A DNA stretch of 64,000 nt, from the NCBI RefSeq assembly GCF_000208865.1, contig NC_018393.1, positions 2,994,714-3,058,713 of the forward strand, written 5' to 3'. Each line of letters opens with the position of its first letter. Within the stretch, counting starts at the first letter, position 1. Shown here one piece after another: positions 25,401-35,277 of this stretch. The stretch is from Neospora caninum Liverpool. Taxonomy: Eukaryota > Apicomplexa > Conoidasida > Eucoccidiorida > Sarcocystidae. Made by a program: the position numbers and the translations under genes. Under the pieces are notes generated by a model, which did no database searches, was not told the DNA's origin, and saw only the letters and a program-made list of their open reading frames with translations.

Positions 25401-27413
25401 GAGCTCGGGGTTCTCGCGGGGAAACAGTCTCCGTGTGAAGCGAGTGGCATGGGAGTCCGCCGGATCCTGAGGACGGGCCAGCTGTGTAGCGCAGTCGGCA
25501 ACTCGAAGCGGAAGGGAAAGGTGAGGTTCTAAAACACCTTCGGCAACTCGGCCAAGCAGGCTTTACTCTCAGGCTGCATCAGCGAAGTTCCGTTTTTCTT
25601 TGAGAGTCGTAGTGCACGAGATGAACGGAAGCTAACTGCTTCCATTGTCACTTTCGACAGCCATGTCGCCCACAGGTATTTGGCTATGCGACTTGTGTGC
25701 CTTTGCAGCCTTCGATGGAACTTTCTATCCGGGAACTGGGGCGGACTGCGAAGACTACAGTAAGTTTCATCTCGGGTTCGCGACAACCGCTTCTGTACTC
25801 TTCCGTATAAATGCGCAGCAGGGCCGTCACTTCACAATCTCTGCACAGGGGCGCACCCTCGTCTCTCCTCTGTCCGTGTCGCCGTCGGGTATTTATGCCG
25901 GTGTAGAGGGGCGTTCTTTGCTCCAGTCAGTCTGTTCACTGGGGGAGACTCACCCTCTGTGTGTGTGTGTGTGTGCCCGGACACAGGCGGACCCGTGGTG
26001 ATTAACGTGAACATTCTGCCTCATCCAGCAGTCCCTTCTCGCCACAAATGCTGCCGCTGTCAGACGTGCGCAGGCAGGCCCTGCGCAGGCTTTGACTGTC
26101 GCCGTAGCCGTCGCAGCGTCGCTGGCGACACAAATTGCAGCGACTCTCCGGTGGAAGTGCCGATGGACGCCGCTCCAGGCGTCGCCAAGCACCCCGCTTG
26201 GTCGTGTCACTTTTGTCGTCACCCGACTCTCGCTCCTTCCTCCGTAGCTGCAAGGAGACTGTTTTTGAAGCGGATCATCCGCCCTCTCCTTCGGTTTGGT
26301 CCCGATCTCCTGTTCATATCGGCAGGTACAAACCCACGGCAGGCAGGGACAAAATCGCCCTAGGGATGCGAGTTTGCCTCGTGCGCGCGCCGGCACCCTC
26401 GAGTCTCGCGTGCTGTGGAGGCAGCGGTGATGAACTGGCGTGTGCCTGCGTGTTGGAATTCTCGTCTTTTCCCGAGGTCGTGTTCTCCCACCTCATTCGC
26501 GAGCACGTTCCATAGAAAACACAGTCCATGCAGTCGCAACCCTTAGAGCCCCCACGCGTGGTCGGATCGCGCAGTGCAGCCGGATCGCCCTCAGCCGAGA
26601 GCGCCCGTGGACAGCGTGGTCCCCTCTGGCGGCTCCGGTGCTGTCGATTTTTTGCCGCCTAGACAGATGCGTTTTTCGCTCCGGCCACGCCTCCCGTTCA
26701 CCTGTGTCGGCTCTGCTTTCACAGGTTTCGACGGCCACGCACAGGATCAAATTGGGGGAGCCTTCGGCGGTTTCGCAGAAGACGATTTCCGGTTCTTCAC
26801 GCACGCGCTGGTGCGGTGTGCGGAGCGGACTTGCGAGGGGCGCGTCGTGAGCGTCTTGGAAGGCGGGTACAGCGTCAGTGGAGGCGTGTCCAGCACACTG
26901 GCTGCCTCGGTCAAGGAGCATCTTCGCGGACTCATGCGGACTTCCTCCGGCGGCCGGCGAGCCGTGGACGCCGTGCGCAGCGAGAGGCCAGAGGCTGCGG
27001 CGGAGTCAGCCTCTGGACAAGCCGGTGGCGCGATTCCTGGAGGAAAGTGCGATTGGGCAGATGACGTTGAAGTTGGCGATGAGGCCGCGAGTGACGTCAC
27101 CCTGAGCGACGTCGAGGAGAGCTGGCGTCTGTTAGGTGAGGGGAGTCCGAGAGCGATGGACAGCGCCGACAGCGCCGCTGGTCTTTCGGACGAACGCAGA
27201 GAGTGGAAGGGTTCTGGCGACGGCCGGAAAGCCGACGCATGGAGCTGGCGACGACCGAGAGAACCGAAAGGGTTAAATGGAAACGAGCCTGCGGACGCGC
27301 AGGCGACAGTGGAGATACCCGCGGACAGCGGCGGCGTACCGGAGAGAGAACGCGGCGGAGAGCATGCGGCCGACCTGGAGAGGTATCGGGCTCTTAGCAG
27401 GGAAGACAAGTGA
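19431..27413 (+). CDS. Class II (Hda1-type) histone deacetylase with N-terminal ankyrin repeats (1,348 aa)
   Basis: Exons: 19431-19701, 20484-22162, 22577-22716, 23124-23531, 23980-24059, 24418-24518, 24847-25135, 25709-25759, 25987-26325, 26725-27413. All phases match and the total is 1,349 codons. Ankyrin-like units appear near residues 50-115 (GETPLHVAVQCC) and 340-405 (GRTPLHLACSFG, PLHSAIDADDPACCLLLL). The deacetylase domain covers about 650-1175. It keeps the catalytic HH in RPPGHHLGNWG, zinc ligands Asp and His in VVDFDVHHGNGTEQ, a third Asp in FISAGFDGHAQDQIGG, and the Tyr of VLEGGY. The predicted reaction is Zn-dependent lysine deacetylation. The link of ankyrins to a class II HDAC resembles the Plasmodium Hda1 arrangement. 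There is low-complexity sequence inside the domain (residues ~897-960) and a Cys/His-rich insert in exon 9. The last ~170 residues are acidic/Gly-Ser-rich. The stop TGA overlaps a GTGAGG sequence, so an extra 3' exon (for example 28022 onward) is not excluded. Confidence 0.92.
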
Positions 27414-30400
27414 GGTCACAGTGGCTCGGAACGGAACTCGGGGGAACACGGAACTGTTTTTGGAGGATGCAGTCTAGTGGAAAAGGGAGTTTTGCTGTCG
27501 TGGTCTGCCACGTTTGCGGCGCGAAAAGACGCCGCCGTCCTTTTTGTGTAAGACTTAAGAGGCGAACGTACGTGTTTGTCTTGGTGAATTCTGCGGTTTT
27601 GGCGCGGTTTCTCGTGATCCTTCGGTTTGGGTTCCACCGGATCTACGGTTCAAGGTGTGCCTGGACATACACCCCGCATATTCCCTCACTGACGCTGTCC
27701 CTGTGCGAAGAGTCTTTCCGAAGCTTTCGCCGTTTCACAGCGCCAACCAGTGCACGTTGTCGCGTCCCCGCCCGCTGCCGTGGTATTCCGCAGGCCTCCG
27801 ACAAACGCGTTCGCATCTGCTGCAAGTGCGTCGAGCGAGCTTCGCCACAGCGCGCCACCGGCAATGAGCAAAGACCTGCGAACGCTGCGAGAGCTTTGCC
27901 ACGGTCCGGAGGGCTGTCGGTGACGAAGCCGCGACCCAGCTGAGGGGGTCTCAAAGCAGCGCATGCGATCAAGCAGTGCTCATGCGAAGCGCGGGCGAGT
28001 TTCGCGCGGCCTATGCTTTTCAGGGTTAAGGTGTTGATGGACCGCGGTTTAGATGCAACGGGAAGTCTTGACAGCTCTTTCCCCGGGTTGGCGGTACGCT
28101 CGCGGCGCTTTTTCTTCATGCGCATATGCCTATCCTTGAGCACCGCCCTCGGTGCTCGGCGCCCTTCTGCGGGAATCACGGGTCCGGCGCATGCTTTTCC
28201 GTCGCTTGTCGCGCGAGAGTTCTGGCTGAGCCTGGGCGCGCGTCGTCGGCTCACTTCCTCGTTTCGGCTAGGCCTCGCGTCGCCGTCGAGCGACAGTGAC
28301 ACTGTTCCGTGGACGCGGCTCTTCGGCACGCGGTTGAACGTCTTGATGGCCAGGCCTCTTCTTGCTTTGTGCGGCAGGGGAAAGACTCTCGAATCTGTTT
28401 TCAGGTGCCCGAGGTTTAGGCGTACCTGTGCATCCGTGGCCGAGCCAGCTCAGGTTGAGGGTTGGACCCGCGGCGTATTTGAGTGTCGGCTACCCTCCGA
28501 GACCGTGGTATCTCAAGGCGGAAGTCATGAGTCAGTTCGATACAGTCTGCTTACTGCTTGCGCGATGTGATGGCGCCCGAATTTTTTGAGGTTCCCAAAG
28601 TCGGTCAAGGCGTGCTTCCCTCAGCGGTTTCCTACTGGTTTGCCTGGCCGACGACTGCTGCGGTCGGTCAGGAGGGACTTGCTTGCCCCGCGTCGCAGGC
28701 TCTCGGCAGCGACGTGTAGGTCCCGCGCGCGATGCGTCTTCCCTGGACAGGTTTAGAAAACGGTGTGGATTTGGTTCTAGGTCATGGATACAGTTTGCAG
28801 TGTAGGTGGTTTCAGTTTCTCCCGCGGCTTCAGTGGAGCGGCTCAGGATTCAAGGACAACTCGAATAGGCAAACGCGAGGGCCTCGAGTCGTTCCCCGGT
28901 ATCTGAGCCTTCGGTTGGCAGGGACTCCGGTGGCAAGAGCCGAATTCCTTTGCCTGTGGTGTGCGCTGTTGCCTGCGGAACGCGTCGTTTCATTGAGGCT
29001 GCGCCCATGAAGCTGCCTTCGTGCCCGGGGAGTGTTTCACGCGTTTTGCAGCGGCGGGCGAGTGTACACGCGTGGAGCGTCGGTGCCGGAGACTTATGAA
29101 TTAGCCAAGAACTGTCGGCACTCACAGCTAGGACGGCGCAGCGTCCCTCTCCAAACATTTTCTTGAGCTGGGCTGGCGACGTGAATCAAGTCGCGCGTGG
29201 ACTGCTTTCTTGCGCTGTATTCACTTGACTGTCGACACACGCTTCGCAAGAGCGATGGCGAAGCAGCAAAGAGATTATTCACGAGGCACTGCGGGGTTTG
29301 CATGTGCTCCAAGGTGAATGCGTGCATTGCTTCGTCCACTCGAGGCTGCGCGACAGTTGTATTTGCCGACACAGATATACCGCACCTGCTACGCCGGCCC
29401 AGCTGAGAGAAAAAAAGCGCTCCGAGCACACGCCGTTGTGTATAGGCCACTCGTGGACACCGTCTTCTCGGCGTCTCGATTGGAACTTTCGGGCGTCATT
29501 CCGCGTATACGGGAGGGCGGAGCAGATATGTCAGAGTGAAGGAATCTGAATGTGGTAGGTGCGACGCTGAGCTCCAGGAGCGACATCCGGTTATTCGCCG
29601 GCACAACCTCCTGACACGCCACGCTTGTCAACCCAGCGCTATGATTGCCAGCAGTGTACACTTTTGGCGAATCTGCTGCGGCATAATTTGAATAGGTAAA
29701 GAATTCTCGTTCATTACCTGCACTGCTCTCTGCGATGCCACGGAACGGCAGTCGGGAAATACACCGCCATCTGAATATGATGAGCCGGTGGAGTCTCGCA
29801 CGGGACACGGCCGTCTACGCCTCGCTGATACGAACGAAACTCGAGGTACACCCGCCAGTGTCGGTAGCTGTGCAAAAGACGCTGCATCAGTCATACGTTT
29901 CGAAACATACCACAAACCAATCAACGGTGCCTTCGCTCACTGTCAGCATACGAACACGCCGTGGGGACGAATCAAGCGGGGTTCGATGTTCGTCTCTGCT
30001 GAACGAGCAGGGCAATATTTTTGGTGGACGCTGAAGGCCGAGTCGACGTCTAGGGCCGCCGTTCGAGGACAGCCTCTATAACACAGACAGTTCAGAGTCG
30101 ACTGCACATACTTCCCTGGATACATACATGTATAACGAAGACTCGCTCCTGGTCGCGCAAGGTATGTGCCCGGGGCCGTCCTGCAGCTCAAAAAAGTTTT
30201 CCTTCGAACGTTTATCTGGCCGTGGCCCCAGTGCGTTTGCAGAAAGTCTACGTGCTTATGTCTCGCAACTAGCTACAAACAGGGTCGGTGATACGGCGCA
30301 CCGCCGCCAGCGTCAGTTCGCCTGCCAGTCCGTTGTGTCGTGCAACACATAACTAACACGCGAGCGACGTGTGTCTGTGGGAAGACGCTCCGATAGCTGC

Positions 30401-30763
30401 TCCAGGCGGGTTGCAAGGGTGTGTGCCTGACTCGAAAGCGATAACGAAAAAGCACAATTGACGGCGGCACGCCGCGGCTTAGACACGCCTCTCTAGGCTG
30501 AGTCCTGTCCATTTTACCGTCCCCACCCAGTCACCCATACGCGAAAGCTGTCCAAAGCTGCCGCTCCCTGCTTGGAGCTAGACAAGTGGGAGGTGGGGGG
30601 CGGCCGAAAGTCCCCCCGGGGAGAAAACGGGAATCGATCTGGACTTGAGCCTGCGCACGACCCGGTCGCGCTCGAGCAGAGACGTCTCCAAAAGAATGTT
30701 TTGTCTCGCGTCGCTTTGGGACCGTTTTTCATCTTTTTCAGCTGCGTGTAGCGTCCACGCCTT
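27414..30763. other. Convergent intergenic region
   Basis: This gap lies between the 3' ends of the histone deacetylase gene (+) and the coiled-coil protein gene (-). A frame at 28013-28570 (+, 185 codons) could join in phase to the deacetylase via the donor at about 27411 and the acceptor TTTTCAG at 28021, but its composition is not persuasive. A minus-strand frame at 29389-29808 is also unsupported. The remainder holds no recognisable gene. Confidence 0.4.
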
Positions 30764-33700
30764 CTACTGCGTTGCTTCAGCTCCAACAACACGCGGCACC
30801 CCCCAAGCATAGAGCGGCGTTCCTCCCTGAAATCCACTGGCTGGGTGCATTCCAACTGCAGGGTAGTAGTACGCCACAGGCGCGGGCGAGTGTACGTACC
30901 GCCGCACTGTCTCACGCCGTGAGGGGCTGCGACTGCTGAAGAGCTTCACCAACCGCTCTTGAATTGGTTGAATGGGCTCCAGGATCGCCGCGGCTGCCTC
31001 CTGCACGCCGTCCGCCGCTCGCCGCGCCGCCGTCCGCGCTGCTTCAGCGGCGGCTGCAGCGGCCGCGGCGGTGACTGCGGACACGTCGGACGGGTTGCCG
31101 GGCGAGGCCTCCAGGCGCGTCTGCCGTTGTGCGTCGCCCGCGCCCTCGTTCACGCTTCCAACTTGTCCAGGCCACCGACAATCCTCGAGTGCACCTTCAA
31201 CTGACGCTAGGTCATTCCTGCCGTGACATTTGGCCGGTGCCGCGCGACCGGAAAGGGAAACGCCGCGCGAATCGCCTGCATACGTCGCCGTCAGCGGCAC
31301 TGTCTGTACACCTGCAGTTGCGGTTCGCGAGTCCAGTTTTTCCGTCATCCTGGCTGTCGCCTCTTGGCCAGAGACTGACGGTTCAGTCCGTCGTTCCCCG
31401 CGGTTCGCCTTGTCACGTCGGCGCCGGTGAGGCCTCTGCTCCCTCTTCACAAATGCCAAGTCCTCTTCCTCACGCTTGACCCGTGCCTGCTCTTCCTCCT
31501 CCCTCTGCAGGTGTTGCCGCCAGAGCGCTTGGCGTTGCTGTTGCAGCTGCTGGCGCTGATGCCGAAGTTCCAAAACGCGCCCACTCACGGTGGGCGCTTC
31601 GAGCTCCCACGGCTCCTTGGCACTTTCAAACTTCACCCATCCCTCCGTTCCGCTGGTTGTGCTGTTTTCTGGCTGCCGCGGTTCACTCGCGTGCGAATCG
31701 TGCCGCTTGTCTGTCCGGAGGAGCGACGGCGCCCCGTGATCCCGAAGCGGGGAGAAGCGCCGTTCGCTCTCAGGTTCGCCAAACTCACTGGCCGCCGCAG
31801 TTAGCTGCACGGCTGTCATCCCTGTTGTTGCCGCCCGCGCTGGAGGAAGAGATGAGACGGGGACGTAAGAGTCCGAATTCACCCGCCACGCCGGACCGGA
31901 AGCCACGCTGGGCACTGAGAGCGGATGCACCCACTGCGGCTGCGCGAACGGGAACAGCGGCGGATACGCCACGTATGCCACTGGTTGTCCCGCAGACGGC
32001 GCAGGAACAGAGGATCCGCCGACAACTCGAATCGACGTTCTCGCCCCGCAGGAAGCGGGTCGTGCAGCGCGGTAATACACCCTTCGGACAGGGGCTGCCG
32101 CGGACGACAAAACCGTCGTCGCCTTGGTTGACGCCGCCTGCTGGTTGCCGACGACTCTGCCGCCTTCGCATGCCCAGACCGCCGACACCTGAAGCGGTCT
32201 CGCGTCAGGGAGCGTCCCGTGCTGGGATGCTGAGTGGGCATCGCCCAGAGCGACCGACGAGACGACGGGAACTGAGGACGACCGGACTGTGGACGAGATG
32301 GGAAGCGTCGCGGGGAACGCGGCAACGAATTCCTTGGGTCCGCGCGGGGACGAGACAGTCGAGGGCACTGCGCCGCAGCAGACTGACGCGCAAAGTCGGC
32401 CGGGGGCCCTCGAGCTGGACCGAATGGAGCCGGCGACGTCAGATGGAGACCGTGCCGGCGACGCCACTCTGCGCACCTGTCCCGCTCTCTGGCATGTGCG
32501 CTGGACAGCTGTGCAGGGCGGCTGCCCAGGATAGCTCACACGTGGCGCGTCCGGCGGAGATGAAGCGAGACTTGTCACTCCCTTTTCTGTCGGCGCACCG
32601 CAGATGAGCCGTTCTTTCTCTGCGGCCAACAAGGCGCCCCGCACCGGACTTGCGCCCGCAGCGAGCGCGTCGGAAGGCCTGGCCGGCTGGGGCGAGACTC
32701 GGGTAATAGGCGCCATCGGTGGAGGCGGTTTGTGAGCGTCCACAAACGCAGGGTCAGGCTGCTGCGCAGCATCTGGAGACAAAAATCGAGGCGCCCCAGA
32801 GAACTTGAGGGCTGGAGCAGGATCCGGTTTACCGGCAGATGAGAGCACGGGGCTAGAGGGGAGCCTCGTCGTTGCCGCACCTTGGGTTGTGGCTGTCGCG
32901 GGGTCACCGCCTCCCACGGGGCTGGACGCGCGCGACACAGGGCTGCTGTAGACAGGCGACGAAGGAGGGGAGGCAAGTGGGGATGGCAGTTTTTGTTTTT
33001 GCGTGCAAAGCAGCTGCGGACCCGTCCCAGTCTCTGGCGCCTGGGCAGCAGTCGCCTTTTTCAGCTGCAACTCTGTGAACCCCTGAAGCTTCGCGTGCTG
33101 GACCTCCAAGATCTCGCGTTCCCGCTGGAGCTGCGCATACAAGCTTGCAGCTCCTTGTCGCTGGAGAAGATCTTGCTTCAGTTGAAGCTCCTGTTGTTGG
33201 TGCGCCAGGGCCTTCTGACTGTTGCGGAGGCTCTCGAGCTCGCGCGCGACAGCTGCTTGCTCCTCCGCTTGCTGGGCTAGGAGTCGGAGCAGATGCCGCT
33301 GTTCTTCCTCAGCCTTCGCCTCGGCGACGGCCTGCCTGAAGACAGCTCCCCCCAGCGCGTCTCGCGCCAACTGAACAGCTTCGGCCCCCTCTTTGGCTGC
33401 AGCCGCTGCAGCCTCAGTGAGAATGCCCGTCGCGAGCGCCGCCGAAATGGGAGTCTGCGGAGAGAACGGGTACTCGAGATCTGATCCGGCCATCGCCTCA
33501 CCCTTCGAAGCACGGACGTCTGTGCAGGAATCTCCACGCATTTCCAAGTTCCTCGCTTCGGCCGCGAAAGCCAAGTCCTGTCCACACGAGGCCTTGTGGA
33601 GACTCGAACTAAAGCTCCGGCGCTCCGGTGCGCCAGAGTCAGCCACACAGAAGCCACGGTCGCCCTCTCTGCTCGCGAGCGAAGCGACGTTACCGCTCGT

Positions 33701-34177
33701 TCGGGCATTTAACAAGGCGACGAGTTCCGCAGTAGACAAGAGCGGCCTTGTGGAAACCTCCGCACCTACAATGTTTCGTCGCCGACTGCCTGGTGGGAGC
33801 CTCCGCAGGGACCGACTGGCTGCTGGGCCATCTTGCAAATCATCTCCTTCCCACGTGCCGCGCCCAGGCTCCGGTGGGATGACGGTTGCCAATCGGTAGC
33901 TGTTGAAGCTGTTGCAGCTGATAAGCGCAGCTTCGCATGCACCCGCTGTCGGAGAAGAGACAGCTTCCATCCAGGCGGCGCGTTTTTCCGGACTCCGTCT
34001 CCAGCGGTTCTTCCGGCGGGTCTGGGGGGCGTCACGGGACCGCCTGCCTCGGACGATCGAAGAGTTGCTGCGGCTCGAGAGTCCTGAATGGCGACAAAGG
34101 CCTGTGCGGGGCGACATGCTCCTCCCACAGAGCTCGTCCAGTTGCTCGGCGAACAAAGATATCTCCGATTGAGCCAT
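30764..34177 (-). CDS. Large coiled-coil, low-complexity protein (1,137 aa), hypothetical
   Basis: A single uninterrupted frame runs from ATG 34177 (MAQSEISLFAEQLDELCGRS), within AAGATGGC, to the stop at 30764. An Ala/Glu/Gln-rich region around residues 275-375 (for example ARELESLRNSQKALAHQQQ) has clear heptad character and should form a coiled coil. A second Gln/Arg/Glu-rich helix lies at about 865-915 (RHQRQQLQQQRQALWRQ). Between them is a long Ser/Pro/Ala/Val linker. The C-terminus has an Ala-rich helix, then a Tyr/Pro-rich tail (VAYYYPAVGMHPASGF). There is no enzymatic domain, signal peptide or membrane segment. The composition resembles cytoskeletal or pellicle-associated coccidian proteins, but this is only an impression. 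No intron is needed. Confidence 0.7.
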   Translation of the reverse strand: MAQSEISLFAEQLDELCGRSMSPRTGLCRHSGLSSRSNSSIVRGRRSRDAPQTRRKNRWRRSPEKRAAWMEAVSSPTAGACEAALISCNSFNSYRLATVIPPEPGRGTWEGDDLQDGPAASRSLRRLPPGSRRRNIVGAEVSTRPLLSTAELVALLNARTSGNVASLASREGDRGFCVADSGAPERRSFSSSLHKASCGQDLAFAAEARNLEMRGDSCTDVRASKGEAMAGSDLEYPFSPQTPISAALATGILTEAAAAAAKEGAEAVQLARDALGGAVFRQAVAEAKAEEEQRHLLRLLAQQAEEQAAVARELESLRNSQKALAHQQQELQLKQDLLQRQGAASLYAQLQREREILEVQHAKLQGFTELQLKKATAAQAPETGTGPQLLCTQKQKLPSPLASPPSSPVYSSPVSRASSPVGGGDPATATTQGAATTRLPSSPVLSSAGKPDPAPALKFSGAPRFLSPDAAQQPDPAFVDAHKPPPPMAPITRVSPQPARPSDALAAGASPVRGALLAAEKERLICGAPTEKGVTSLASSPPDAPRVSYPGQPPCTAVQRTCQRAGQVRRVASPARSPSDVAGSIRSSSRAPGRLCASVCCGAVPSTVSSPRGPKEFVAAFPATLPISSTVRSSSVPVVSSVALGDAHSASQHGTLPDARPLQVSAVWACEGGRVVGNQQAASTKATTVLSSAAAPVRRVYYRAARPASCGARTSIRVVGGSSVPAPSAGQPVAYVAYPPLFPFAQPQWVHPLSVPSVASGPAWRVNSDSYVPVSSLPPARAATTGMTAVQLTAAASEFGEPESERRFSPLRDHGAPSLLRTDKRHDSHASEPRQPENSTTSGTEGWVKFESAKEPWELEAPTVSGRVLELRHQRQQLQQQRQALWRQHLQREEEEQARVKREEEDLAFVKREQRPHRRRRDKANRGERRTEPSVSGQEATARMTEKLDSRTATAGVQTVPLTATYAGDSRGVSLSGRAAPAKCHGRNDLASVEGALEDCRWPGQVGSVNEGAGDAQRQTRLEASPGNPSDVSAVTAAAAAAAAEAARTAARRAADGVQEAAAAILEPIQPIQERLVKLFSSRSPSRRETVRRYVHSPAPVAYYYPAVGMHPASGFQGGTPLYAWGVPRVVGAEATQ

Positions 34178-34452
34178 CTTGCGTTTTGTGCGACGAAGGA
34201 AAACGAGGCTCCTGGAAGCGCAAAAATCCGTCAGTCAGAGAGCTACGAGGACTCTGGAAGATTCGCGCGGCTCGTCAGCAGCGTCCATGGTCGAGCGCGG
34301 CACACAGCTGAGCAAACGATCGCGGGCAACTCTCCTGGACGCCCCAAAAGTTGGACGATCGTCGAGGACGACTCAGGAAGACTCATGCGGGAACCGCTCG
34401 CCGCAGATTTAGACACAGGGCTCTGCGTTTAACGGGCAAAGTGACTGGCCAC

Positions 34453-34939
34453 CTAACAGATATTGGAACATATTCCTTTTACGAAGGAAATGATGTGGCG
34501 ATTGTGGTGCTCTTGGGTGTCGAATTTTCGCTTCTCGTACAGCTGGAATGGCCTTAGGTGCAACGGCGCCGGAACCCGTGGAGATGCACGTCGGAAGAAA
34601 CAAGGCGAGAGCAACAACTGAATCACAACGTCCTCGCACAAAAGCAGAAGACTGACTGACTTGTTTCAGAAGCAACGACACATCCGGGATGCCACTCGAA
34701 ATCTCCATTTCGTAGACCGTGCCACTGTGACCAAGCAAGCGTATCGATTCTCTCAAGCTTAGTTTCACGCTTGCATCCGCCGAAGGCTTCGGCCCCAAAT
34801 CGCGCTGGACCTTCCTGGCTAGCTGCCTCCTGGTGCGAGACACTGACGAGATTGCATGCCGTCCTGTTGCGTTGCACGGGGATCGAAGAAGAAACCGCTT
34901 CGTTGTTGCTGCCTTTCTATGCATCTCTGATGAGTGCAT
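34453..34939 (-). CDS. Small two-exon protein (122 aa), hypothetical, possibly mitochondrial
   Basis: Exon 1 is 34939-34661 and exon 2 is 34542-34453; both junctions are phase 0, with donor CAA|GTCAGT and acceptor CATTCCAG. The N-terminus (MHSSEMHRKAATTKRFLLRS) is basic and hydroxylated with almost no acidic residues, compatible with a mitochondrial presequence. A second ATG five codons on is an alternative start. The body reads as coding (DASVKLSLRESIRLLGHSGT, VSLLLKQLYEKRKFDTQEHH) and ends in a Cys-containing tail. I do not recognise the family. It is divergent from the SPATA17-like gene, separated by about 340 bp. Confidence 0.5.
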
Positions 34940-35277
34940 TCCAAACGGTTCGATCAATGTAGACTTTGGAAATGCATGCGGAATCAACTGGGGTCACAGC
35001 GCCGGAAGAGCTGCCGACTTTTCCCCCGGCCTTCTCTTGGAGAGTTGCGCTGGCAAGGGTTAGTGGCATGCAGTGAGGGGCGCTCCCAAAAGAGAAAAAG
35101 AAATATCGAAAATGCTATGTTTGCTGGAAGAGGATTAACGACCCACGTTTGTTGCCGCTGACGGTCTCTCTTCTGTCTGTTAGACACGTCATTTTTCTTT
35201 CGACGCGGTAGGGGCAAGTAGCATGAATGATCGGCATTCCCAGCGGCCACTCCCAAAAGAAGTCATCTTTGGTCACA
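34940..35277. promoter_or_regulatory. Short divergent intergenic region (about 340 bp)
   Basis: This stretch separates the 5' ends of the 122-aa gene (-) and the SPATA17-like gene (+) and must contain both starts of transcription if the models are right. No TATA-like or TGCATGC motif stands out except ATGCATGC near 34970. A bidirectional promoter is a reasonable inference. Confidence 0.4.

Noticed and set aside
25959..25976. (TG)n tract as a possible regulatory element
   Set aside because: It is the pyrimidine/TG tract before a splice acceptor of the deacetylase gene. A similar (GT)n tract precedes the RAP exon at 10378.
28013..28570. Extra 3' exon of the histone deacetylase
   Set aside because: Phase is compatible, but the frame has shadow-like composition and the deacetylase domain is already complete at 27413.
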